Origin: Mycolicibacterium grossiae
Lineage (GTDB): Bacteria > Actinomycetota > Actinomycetes > Mycobacteriales > Mycobacteriaceae
Assembly (NCBI RefSeq): GCF_008329645.1
Contig: NZ_CP043474.1
Span: 2,480,001-2,544,000 of the forward strand
Direction: 5' to 3'
Length of the DNA: 64,000 bases
The notes beneath the pieces were generated by a model. The model worked only from the letters and a program-made list of their open reading frames with translations. It ran no database searches and had not been told where the DNA came from. The number at the start of each line of letters is the position of its first letter. Position 1 is the first letter of the stretch. Below, one piece after another: positions 57,047-64,000 of this stretch. The position numbers and the translations under genes are program-made.

Positions 57047-57670
57047 ATGTCCGGACTCCGGGAACGCAAGAAGGCCGACACCCGGCGCGCGCTGAGCGAC
57101 GCCGCGCTGCACCTGGCGCTGACCCAGGGCTTCGACTCCGTCACCCGCGAAGCCATCGCCTCCCTGGCCGGTGTCTCGCTGCGGACGTTCAACAACTACT
57201 TCGCCGGCAAGTACGAGGCGCTCGCCTACCGCATCACCCAGCGCATGCAGCGCAGCGTCGCCGCGTTCCGCGCCCGCCCCGCCCACGAACCGCTGTGGAC
57301 GGCGATCACCGAGGCGCTGGTCGGCACCATCGAGGAGGACCTCGGTACTCCCGCCCATCCCGAGGCGCACGCCGACCGCGCCGAACTCGCCGAGATCCGC
57401 ACCCTGCTGCTTACCCCCGAGGTGCGCCACGCCATCCCTCGAGACCTGACCGACGACTGGATCGTCGCCATCGCCGAACGCACCGGCACCGACCCCGAAC
57501 GCGACCTCTACCCGCGCCTCGTCGCGGCCGTCCTGCGCGCGGTCGGCGATGCGGCCATGGAGACCTACGCCCGGGCCGACCCGCCGGTGCCCTACCCGAC
57601 ACTGCTGCGCGAGGCCCTGGCGGCCGTCGGTGACGGCTTCGCCCCACCCCACGAAGGGACCACACCATGA
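57047..57670 (+). CDS. TetR-family regulator paired with a flavin monooxygenase
   Basis: 207 residues. Helix-turn-helix at FDSVTREAIASLAGVSLRTFNNYFAGKYEAL. Start ATG 57047 (MSGLRERKKADT) is preferred to the TTG at 57011 because that codon is part of the operator and the -10 lies between. It overlaps the monooxygenase by 4 bp, so it most likely represses that gene and itself in response to the substrate. Confidence 0.88.
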   Translation: MSGLRERKKADTRRALSDAALHLALTQGFDSVTREAIASLAGVSLRTFNNYFAGKYEALAYRITQRMQRSVAAFRARPAHEPLWTAITEALVGTIEEDLGTPAHPEAHADRAELAEIRTLLLTPEVRHAIPRDLTDDWIVAIAERTGTDPERDLYPRLVAAVLRAVGDAAMETYARADPPVPYPTLLREALAAVGDGFAPPHEGTTP

Positions 57671-59229
57671 CCGATTCCAGGACCGACTCCGAGACCGCCG
57701 CCGTGGTCATCTCCGGTGCCGGCCCCAACGGCCTGCTGCTCGCCTGCGAGCTCGCCCTCGCCGGCGTGCGGCCCGTCGTCCTGGAGCGCGCGCCCGGCCC
57801 CAGCGGCGAGCTGAAGGCCAATGGTCTGGTGGGGCAGATCATCCGGCAGCTCGACATGCGCGGGCTGTACGCCGCCTTCAGCGGCGCGTCCACCCCGCCG
57901 GAGCCGTCCGCCGGGTGGATCTTCGCCGGCATGGGGCTCGACTTCGCCGACCTGCCCGAAAACCCCATGCACGTGCTGCCGATCTCCCAGCCGGAGATCA
58001 CCCGCCTGCTCGCCGCGCGCGCCGCCGACCTCGGCATCGACGTCCGCTGGGGCCACGAACTGCTCGACGTCGTCCCGCGCGCGGACGGCGTCGCGGTGCG
58101 AGTCGCCGCCCGCGGCGCCGAATACCACCTCGACGCCGACTGGCTTGTCGGCGCCGACGGCGGCCGCAGCCCGGTCCGCAAGGCGGCGGGCATCGGCTTC
58201 CCTGGCAGCACCACCAAGATGGTCGCGCGCATCGCCCACGTGTCGCTGCCGGACGGCATGCTGGGCGCCGACGGCAGCGTCGACGTTCCCGATTTCGGTC
58301 GGATCCCGTTCGGGCACAACCGGTTCGACACCGGCGGCGTCATGCTGTTCGCCCGCGAACCCGGGCGCTTGATGGTCGGCACCATGGAGTTCGGGCAGGC
58401 GCCCGACGGCACGCCCGACGAGATGTCGATCGGGGAGCTGCGGAGCAGCCTGCGGCGGGTGCTCGGCGTCGACGTGCCGATCGCCGCGCCGGACTACCCC
58501 GGGCCGCACGTCATGCGCCGCATCGCCGGGCAGAACACGCGGCAGGCCGAGCGCTACCGGGCCGGGCGCATCCTGCTCGTCGGCGACGCTGCCCACGTGC
58601 ACTCCGCCATGGGTGGGCCGGGTCTGAACCTCGGCATGCAGGACGTGTTCAACCTCGGCTGGAAACTCGCCGCCGTCGTGGACGGCCGGATGCCCGCGGA
58701 CCTGCTCGACAGCTACACCGCCGAACGCTTCCCGGTCGGCGAGCGGGTCATGATGCACTCTCGCGCGCAGCTCGCCCTGATGGCGCCCGGACCCGAAGTC
58801 CACTCCCTGCGAACGCTGTTCGGTGAGTTGATCGGGTCGGTCGACGCGCGCTCGCACCTGGCCGGCCTGCTCGCGGGCTCCGACGTCCGCTACGACATGG
58901 GCAGCGGGGATCACCCGCTGATCGGATACATGATCCCCGACCTGGTGCTCGACGACGGCCGCCGTGTGGTCGAGCTGCTGCGCGCCGGACGGCCGGTCCT
59001 GCTCGACCTGGCCGGTGAGTTCACGGCGCCCACCGACCGGGTGGACGTCGTGCGCGGCCGGCTGACGAAAACGGCACCGAGCCGAGAAAACCTGTCGGGC
59101 ATGCTCATTCGTCCCGACGGTTACGTGGCGTGGGCCGCCGACGGTCGCGACGCACCCGGGCTCGACGCCGCGCTGCGCGGCTGGTGCGGCGTCGAGGTCA
59201 GCTCAGCGTCGCCCGCACGCACACCGTGA
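57667..59229 (+). CDS. FAD-dependent aromatic monooxygenase (PHBH-like)
   Basis: 520-residue class A flavoprotein hydroxylase: GxGxxG FAD motif GAGPNG at residues 17-22, middle DWLVGADGGRSPVRKAAGI, and the GD motif LLVGDAAHVHSAMGGPGLNLGMQD about residue 305, plus a C-terminal thioredoxin-like region. The family hydroxylates phenols and polyketides, including rifamycin; RIFMO-type activity is one candidate, but the substrate is unknown. Paired with a TetR regulator. Its 3' end overlaps the convergent methyltransferase by 32 bp. Confidence 0.9.
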   Translation: MTDSRTDSETAAVVISGAGPNGLLLACELALAGVRPVVLERAPGPSGELKANGLVGQIIRQLDMRGLYAAFSGASTPPEPSAGWIFAGMGLDFADLPENPMHVLPISQPEITRLLAARAADLGIDVRWGHELLDVVPRADGVAVRVAARGAEYHLDADWLVGADGGRSPVRKAAGIGFPGSTTKMVARIAHVSLPDGMLGADGSVDVPDFGRIPFGHNRFDTGGVMLFAREPGRLMVGTMEFGQAPDGTPDEMSIGELRSSLRRVLGVDVPIAAPDYPGPHVMRRIAGQNTRQAERYRAGRILLVGDAAHVHSAMGGPGLNLGMQDVFNLGWKLAAVVDGRMPADLLDSYTAERFPVGERVMMHSRAQLALMAPGPEVHSLRTLFGELIGSVDARSHLAGLLAGSDVRYDMGSGDHPLIGYMIPDLVLDDGRRVVELLRAGRPVLLDLAGEFTAPTDRVDVVRGRLTKTAPSRENLSGMLIRPDGYVAWAADGRDAPGLDAALRGWCGVEVSSASPARTP

Positions 59230-59932
59230 CGTAGGGCAGTGCCAGCCCCGTGGAGTTGGCCAGCGCCGGATGGGTCGCCAGCAGCTCACGCACCCGGTCG
59301 AGGGTGCGGATGCGTACCTCGTCGGGCGAGGTGATGCAGTAGCTGCGGGAGGCGACCAGATCGATGAGGGCCTGCGGCGTCAGGTAACTCGTCCACTCGA
59401 CCTGATGGCGCCGCAGGTCGGTGAACGCGCCGGGCAGCGACACCGTCTGACTGAACGGGTCGACCTCGTGGCCGATGATCCGGCCGAGGTCCTTCACCCA
59501 GCCGAGCCGCTCATCGCGGTTGTTCCACACCAGCCCCAGCGTCCCGCCGGGGCGCAGCACCCGCGCGACCTCCTTGACCGCCAGCTCGGGATCGAACCAG
59601 TGCCACGCCTGAGCCACCAGCACCGCGTCGACGCTGTCGTCGGGCAGCGGAATCTCCTCGGCGGTGCCGAGCAGCGCGGGCGTGTCCGGCAGCGACGCAC
59701 TGAGCACCTCGAGCATGCCCTGGTCGGGGTCCACGGCGGTGACGTCGAGGCCGCGCTCGACGAGCCGCACGGTCAACTTGCCGGTGCCGGCGCCCAGGTC
59801 GAGCACGTGCCGGGCACCGTCGGGCAGCAGCCAGTCGATGGCTTCGGGCGGATAGGAGGGCCGGCCCCGCTCGTAGGCGGCCGCGGCCGCGCCGAACGAC
59901 ACCGACTGCTCGCGTCGATCCTCGGTCGTCAC
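59198..59932 (-). CDS. Class I SAM-dependent methyltransferase
   Basis: 244 residues from GTG 59932. The SAM-binding motif I is [12 protein letters not shown], followed by VDPDQGML and [21 protein letters not shown], of the Methyltransf_11 type. Corresponds to Rv3342 next to metX. Substrate unknown. It shares 4 bp with metX, so is translated from the riboswitch-controlled met message. Confidence 0.88.
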   Translation of the reverse strand: MTTEDRREQSVSFGAAAAAYERGRPSYPPEAIDWLLPDGARHVLDLGAGTGKLTVRLVERGLDVTAVDPDQGMLEVLSASLPDTPALLGTAEEIPLPDDSVDAVLVAQAWHWFDPELAVKEVARVLRPGGTLGLVWNNRDERLGWVKDLGRIIGHEVDPFSQTVSLPGAFTDLRRHQVEWTSYLTPQALIDLVASRSYCITSPDEVRIRTLDRVRELLATHPALANSTGLALPYVTVCVRATLS

Positions 59933-61050
59933 CGGGACGCCAGCTCCAGCGTTTGGCGGATCAGCGCGCCGACCGTGTCGGTCTCCACCAGGAAGCCGTC
60001 GTGGCCGAACTTCGAGTCGACCACGTGCAGCCCGTCGCAGCGGGGCAGCAGGTCGGCGATCTCCTGCTGCAGGCGCAGCGGATACAGCCGGTCGGTGGTG
60101 ATGCCGCCGACGACGACGGGCACGTCGCAGTTGCCGAGTGCCGTGCGAAGCCCGCCGCGGCCACGACCGACGTCGTGACTGCTCAAGGCATCCGACAGCG
60201 CGACGTAGGTGCCGGGATCGAAGCGCGCGGCCAGCTTGCCGCCCTGGTGCTCGAGGTAGCTCTGCACCGCGTAGCGACCGCCCTCTCCCGGCCGCTCGGC
60301 ACCCTGGGCGTCGTTGCCGAACCGCTCGTCGAGTTCCTCCTCGCCGCGGTAGGTGAGGTGCGCGAAGCGCCGCGCGATCTCCATGCCGGTGTGCGGCGCC
60401 CGGCCGGTGCCGTAGTAGTCCCCACCCTGCCAGTCCGGATCGGCCTTGATGGCCGAGACCTGGCTGGACTGGGTACCGATCTGATCGGCGGTGGCGCGTG
60501 CGCCGACCGCGAGAACCAATGCGGCGCCGACGGTCTCGGGATGGCCGACCACCCACTCCAACGCGCGGGCACCGCCCATCGAGCCGCCCACCACGGCGGC
60601 CACCCGTGTGATGCCGAGCGCGGCGAGCGCCGCGAGGTCCGCAGCCACCTGGTCGCGCACGGTGATGGCCGGGAAGCGCGAGCCGTACGGCTTGCCGTCC
60701 GGCGCCGGCGAACCCGGTCCGGTCGAGCCGCGGCAGCCGCCGAGCACGTTCGTGGCGATGGCGCACCACCGGTCGGTGTCGATCGGTGCGCCCGGGCCGG
60801 CGACGCCGTCCCACCAGCCCGGCGTCGGGTGATCGGGTCCGGCGGGTCCGGTGATGTGCGAGTCGCCGGTCAGGGCGTGCAGCACCACCACGACGTTGTC
60901 GCGGGCGGGGGACAGTTCACCCCAGCGCTGGAAGGCGATCGAGACGTCCTCGAGCACGGCGCCGCTCTCCAGGGTGAGCGGGCCGATGTCGACGACGCCG
61001 ATCTCGCCGTGGGCGGGCAGCAGGTTGTTGGAGACGTCGACGACGGTCAC
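59929..61050 (-). CDS. metX: Homoserine O-acetyltransferase
   Basis: Acetylates L-homoserine with acetyl-CoA, first step of methionine synthesis in mycobacteria. 373 residues, alpha/beta-hydrolase fold with nucleophile S157 in GGSMGG and the terminal [10 protein letters not shown] carrying the His of the triad. GTG 61050 shares GTGA with metY. Part of the operon metY-metX-methyltransferase. Confidence 0.94.
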   Translation of the reverse strand: MTVVDVSNNLLPAHGEIGVVDIGPLTLESGAVLEDVSIAFQRWGELSPARDNVVVVLHALTGDSHITGPAGPDHPTPGWWDGVAGPGAPIDTDRWCAIATNVLGGCRGSTGPGSPAPDGKPYGSRFPAITVRDQVAADLAALAALGITRVAAVVGGSMGGARALEWVVGHPETVGAALVLAVGARATADQIGTQSSQVSAIKADPDWQGGDYYGTGRAPHTGMEIARRFAHLTYRGEEELDERFGNDAQGAERPGEGGRYAVQSYLEHQGGKLAARFDPGTYVALSDALSSHDVGRGRGGLRTALGNCDVPVVVGGITTDRLYPLRLQQEIADLLPRCDGLHVVDSKFGHDGFLVETDTVGALIRQTLELASR

Positions 61051-62408
61051 ACCGAGGCCACCGTCCGGCCGATGCCACCGAGCGCCTTCGCGGCGGCGAA
61101 CCCGCGCTCCAGGTCGGCGAGGATGTCGTCGATGCCCTCGATGCCGACCGAGAGTCGCACCAGGCCCGGCGTCACGCCGGTGGTCAGCTGTTCGGCGGCG
61201 GTGAGCTGCTGGTGGGTGGTCGACGCCGGGTGGATCACCAGCGACCGCACGTCGCCGATGTTCGCGACGTGGCTGTGCAGGGTCAGCGCGTTGACGAACG
61301 CCTTGCCCGCCTCGGCGCCGCCCGCCAGCTCGAAGGCCAGCACCGCGCCGGTGCCGCGGGGCGCGAGTTCGCGGCCGCGCCGGTACCACGGCGAGGACGG
61401 CAGCCCCGCGTAGTTCACCGAGGTGACGCCGTCGTGCGCCTCGAGGTACTCGGCGACCCGCTGCGCGTTGGCGACGTGCCGCTCGAGGCGCAGGCTCAGC
61501 GTCTCCAGGCCCTGGGCGATGAGGAACGCGTTGAACGGCGCGGCCGCCGAACCCAGGTCGCGCAGCAGCTGTACGGGGGCCTTGAGCGCGTAGGCCGGCG
61601 GGCCGAGTTCGGCGAAGACCACGCCGTGGTAGCTCGGGTCCGGGATCGTGAACCCGGGGAAGTTGCCGTTGGTCCAGTCGAACCGTCCCGAGTCGACGAG
61701 CACGCCGGCGATCGCCGAGCCGTGGCCGCCGAGGTACTTGGTGGCCGAGTGCACCACGATGTCGGCGCCGTGCGCAATCGGCTGGATGAGGTACGGCGTC
61801 GCGATGGTGTTGTCGACGATCAGGGGCACGCCGCTGTCGTGCGCGACGCCGGCGACGCCGGGGATGTCGAGCACGTCGATCTGCGGGTTCGAGATCGTCT
61901 CACCGAAGAACGCCTTGGTGTTCGGCCGCACCGCCGCCCGCCACGACTCGAGGTCGTCGGCGTCGTCGACGAAGCTGACCTCGATGCCGAGCTTGGGCAG
62001 CGAGTAGTGGAAGAGGTTGTAGGTGCCGCCGTAGAGCCGGGGGGAGGACACGATGTGATCGCCGGCGGCGGCCAGGTTGAGGATCGCGAACGTCGCGGCC
62101 GCCTGCCCGGAGGCCAGGAACAGCGCCGCCACGCCGCCCTCGAGCGCGGCGATGCGCTGCTCGACGACGTCGTTGGTCGGGTTCATGATGCGGGTGTAGA
62201 TGTTGCCGGTCTCGGCGAGCCCGAACAGCGCCGCGGCGTGATCGGTGTCCCGGAACGTGTACGACGTCGTCTGGTAGATCGGCAGGGCCCGGGCGTTGGT
62301 CGCCCCGTCGGGGGTCTGGCCGGCGTGGATCTGCTTGGTCTCGAACGCCCAGCCGGCGGTCGGGTCATCCACGTCGTTTTCGGACGGGGTGTTCTCGGGC
62401 GTGCTCAC
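61047..62408 (-). CDS. metY: O-acetylhomoserine sulfhydrylase
   Basis: PLP enzyme that makes homocysteine from O-acetylhomoserine and sulfide. 453 residues of the Cys/Met-metabolism family: [33 protein letters not shown], and the PLP Lys in [11 protein letters not shown] near residue 221. The length fits the MetY rather than cystathionine-lyase group. First gene of the met operon; GATGGAGG is a few bases before the ATG. Expression is predicted to be switched off by S-adenosylmethionine through the riboswitch upstream. Confidence 0.94.
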   Translation of the reverse strand: MSTPENTPSENDVDDPTAGWAFETKQIHAGQTPDGATNARALPIYQTTSYTFRDTDHAAALFGLAETGNIYTRIMNPTNDVVEQRIAALEGGVAALFLASGQAAATFAILNLAAAGDHIVSSPRLYGGTYNLFHYSLPKLGIEVSFVDDADDLESWRAAVRPNTKAFFGETISNPQIDVLDIPGVAGVAHDSGVPLIVDNTIATPYLIQPIAHGADIVVHSATKYLGGHGSAIAGVLVDSGRFDWTNGNFPGFTIPDPSYHGVVFAELGPPAYALKAPVQLLRDLGSAAAPFNAFLIAQGLETLSLRLERHVANAQRVAEYLEAHDGVTSVNYAGLPSSPWYRRGRELAPRGTGAVLAFELAGGAEAGKAFVNALTLHSHVANIGDVRSLVIHPASTTHQQLTAAEQLTTGVTPGLVRLSVGIEGIDDILADLERGFAAAKALGGIGRTVASV

Positions 62409-62464
62409 GGGGCACCGACCTCCATCTGTGTTGGGGGCCCGTCACCGCGGACCCGCGCTTGCCG

Positions 62465-62483
62465 GTGTCCGTTTCTCGGACAC
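62465..62483 (-). promoter_or_regulatory. Hairpin between the SAM riboswitch and metY
   Basis: GTGTCCG and CGGACAC arms with 5-base loop, just after the aptamer on the minus strand and some 55 bp before the metY ATG. Probably part of the riboswitch expression platform; no T run, so control may be on translation. Confidence 0.5.
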
Positions 62484-62572
62484 TCAACCTGGTCTCTTCA
62501 CCCGGGGCACCCCACCGCGGTTGGAGGGTTGCCGGCCAGCGAGCCGGGGCTTGACGCTGGCACTCATGACCG
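62484..62572 (-). promoter_or_regulatory. SAM-IV riboswitch of the met operon
   Basis: On the minus strand the element opens GGTCATGAGTGCCAGCG, continues through CAAGCCCCGGCTCGCTGGCC and GGCAACCCTCCAACCGCGG, and closes GGTGGGGTGCCCCGGGTGAAGAGACC. The GCCAGCG/CGCTGGC stem and the GGCAACCCTCC core match the SAM-IV class I know from actinobacterial met genes. S-adenosylmethionine binding would reduce metY-metX expression. Confidence 0.85.
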
Positions 62573-62737
62573 CTTCGGATGCTAGCTCACCCCGGCCGTC
62601 CGGTGCCAGCGGGTTGAGCGCGGCGACGCGGTCGGGGGCGACCACTGACGGGGAGGTCAGGGGCGCGTAGGTTCGTAGTCGACTCATCTGATGGGTGACT
62701 TCATGACCAACCGACCGTGACGCCGGGAGATGCCACA

Positions 62738-64000
62738 GTGACCGAGGGTGCGACGCAGCCGACCATCATCTACACGCTGACCGACGAGGCGCCGCTGCTG
62801 GCGACCTACGGGTTCCTGCCGGTGATCCGCACGTTCGCCGACGCGGCCGGCATCGACGTCAAGACCAGTGACATCTCCGTCGCCGCGCGCATCCTCGCGG
62901 AGTTCGGCGACCGGCTGACCGACGAGCAGCGCGTGCCGGACAACCTCGCCGAACTCGGCGAGCTGACCCAGTCGCCGGACGCCAACATCATCAAGCTCCC
63001 CAACATCAGCGCCTCGGTGCCACAGCTGCTCGCCGCCATCAAGGAACTCAAGGCCAAGGGCTACGACCTGCCGGACTGGGTGGGCGAACCGAAGAACGAC
63101 GAGGAGCGCGTCACCAAGGAGCGCTACGCCAAGGTGCTCGGCTCGGCGGTCAATCCCGTTCTGCGCGAAGGCAACTCAGACCGGCGCGCCCCCAAGGCGG
63201 TCAAGGAGTACGCCCGCAAGCACCCGCACAGCATGGGCGAGTGGTCCCAGGCGTCGCGCACCCACGTCGCGACCATGAAGGGCGGCGACTTCTACCACGG
63301 CGAGAAGTCGATGACCCTGGACAAGGCGCGCACCGTGAAGATGGTGCTGACCCCCTCCGGAAAGGACGGGGCAAGTGAGCCGATCGTGCTCAAGCCCGAG
63401 GTGAAGCTCGACGAGGGCGACGTCATCGACTCGATGTTCATGTCCAAGAAGGCGCTGTGCGACTTCTACGAGGAGCAGATCGAGGACGCGTACTCCACCG
63501 GCGTGATGTTCTCGCTGCACGTCAAGGCGACCATGATGAAGGTCAGCCACCCGATCGTCTTCGGTCACGCGGTGAAGGTGTTCTACAAGGAGGCCTTCGC
63601 CAAGCACCAGGAGCTGTTCGACGAGCTGGGCGTCAACGTGAACAACGGCCTCAGCGACCTCTACGACAAGATCGAGTCGCTGCCGGCGTCGCAGCGCGAG
63701 GAGATCGTCCGCGACCTGCACGCGGTGCACGAGCACCGGCCGGAGTTGGCGATGGTGGACTCGGCGCGCGGCATCACCAACTTCCACTCACCGAGCGACG
63801 TCATCGTCGACGCGTCGATGCCCGCCATGATCCGCCTCGGCGGCAAGATGTACGGCGCCGACGGCCGCACGAAGGACACCAAGGCGGTGAACCCCGAGTC
63901 GACGTTCAGCCGGATCTACCAGGAGATGATCAACTTCTGCAAGACCCACGGCCAGTTCGACCCGACCACCATGGGCACGGTGCCGAACGTCGGCCTTATG
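62738..64000 (+). CDS. icd: Monomeric NADP-dependent isocitrate dehydrogenase, 3' truncated
   Basis: Oxidises isocitrate to 2-oxoglutarate with NADP+. 421 codons are visible of about 745 for the family; the frame is open to the last base of the window. GTG 62738 has GGGAGA 7 bp upstream. Recognised as the monomeric type (IDH-II) by [21 protein letters not shown] [16 protein letters not shown], the substrate-binding [14 protein letters not shown] with the catalytic-site Ser and Arg pair, HPHSMGEWS and [16 protein letters not shown]. Located where M. tuberculosis has its dimeric enzyme next to the met genes. Confidence 0.94.
   Translation, partial: MTEGATQPTIIYTLTDEAPLLATYGFLPVIRTFADAAGIDVKTSDISVAARILAEFGDRLTDEQRVPDNLAELGELTQSPDANIIKLPNISASVPQLLAAIKELKAKGYDLPDWVGEPKNDEERVTKERYAKVLGSAVNPVLREGNSDRRAPKAVKEYARKHPHSMGEWSQASRTHVATMKGGDFYHGEKSMTLDKARTVKMVLTPSGKDGASEPIVLKPEVKLDEGDVIDSMFMSKKALCDFYEEQIEDAYSTGVMFSLHVKATMMKVSHPIVFGHAVKVFYKEAFAKHQELFDELGVNVNNGLSDLYDKIESLPASQREEIVRDLHAVHEHRPELAMVDSARGITNFHSPSDVIVDASMPAMIRLGGKMYGADGRTKDTKAVNPESTFSRIYQEMINFCKTHGQFDPTTMGTVPNVGLM

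Larger units (their letters stand above)
62409..62737. other. Intergenic region between metY and icd
   Basis: 329 bp. The minus strand holds the SAM-IV riboswitch and a following hairpin; the plus strand holds the start of icd. No credible protein gene. Confidence 0.8.

Overview
This window is a stretch of high-GC chromosome from a mycobacterium, most likely a rapid-growing, environmental Mycolicibacterium-type species. The evidence is the gene content and order. It follows the M. tuberculosis region from roughly Rv3433c to Rv3339c as I know it: nnr, gadB, alr, tsaE-tsaB-rimI-tsaD, groES-groEL1, whiB3, sigD-rsdA, guaB2-guaB3-choD-guaA, imuA'-imuB, iunH, htdY, dnaE2, the conservon with mfpA, folD and metX-metY. 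Extra genes absent from that order are interspersed. No prophage, insertion sequence, CRISPR array, tRNA or rRNA was found.

Layout. 1-7947: a plus-strand run for metabolite repair (nnr), glutamate decarboxylation (gadB), D-alanine synthesis (alr) and the t6A tRNA-modification genes, mostly with 1-8 bp overlaps. 7953-11679: an SOS-controlled DUF222/HNH gene diverges from the HrcA/CIRCE-controlled groES-groEL1 operon. 11763-13002: a class I DAHP synthase preceded by a 19-residue leader peptide with Tyr-Trp-Arg-Phe and an intrinsic terminator, a ribosome-mediated attenuator. 13.0-18.6 kb: small secreted and regulatory genes, with whiB3, sigD and its membrane anti-sigma factor. 18.7-24.9 kb: guanine nucleotide synthesis (guaB2, guaB3, guaA) around choD. 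24.9-31.7 kb: accessory genes: a MerR regulator, a lipase with a long palindromic operator, a metal-site-less Cu/Zn-SOD-like lipoprotein, and a tightly overlapping sedolisin / zinc-ribbon membrane protein / anchored protein operon. 32.0-44.1 kb: the mutasome genes imuA'-imuB and dnaE2, each with a perfect LexA box, separated by ohrR-ohr, iunH, a two-domain reductase and htdY. 46.1-50.8 kb: a conservon (sensor kinase, Roadblock, DUF742, GTPase) ending in mfpA; the kinase is split by an in-frame TAG. 51.2-62.7 kb: an FHA-ABC exporter, an Old Yellow Enzyme relative, folD, a TetR/FAD-monooxygenase pair, and metY-metX-methyltransferase under a SAM-IV riboswitch. 62.7 kb to the end: a monomeric NADP isocitrate dehydrogenase, cut by the window edge.

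Themes. Three perfect LexA boxes place two mutasome loci and an HNH gene in one DNA-damage regulon. Many genes show a TANNNT hexamer 6-8 bp before an ATG or GTG, which predicts leaderless mRNAs. The most distinctive elements are the aromatic attenuator, the sedolisin operon, the degenerate SOD and the interrupted conservon kinase. Functions come from motif recognition and recalled family knowledge; no database search was run.
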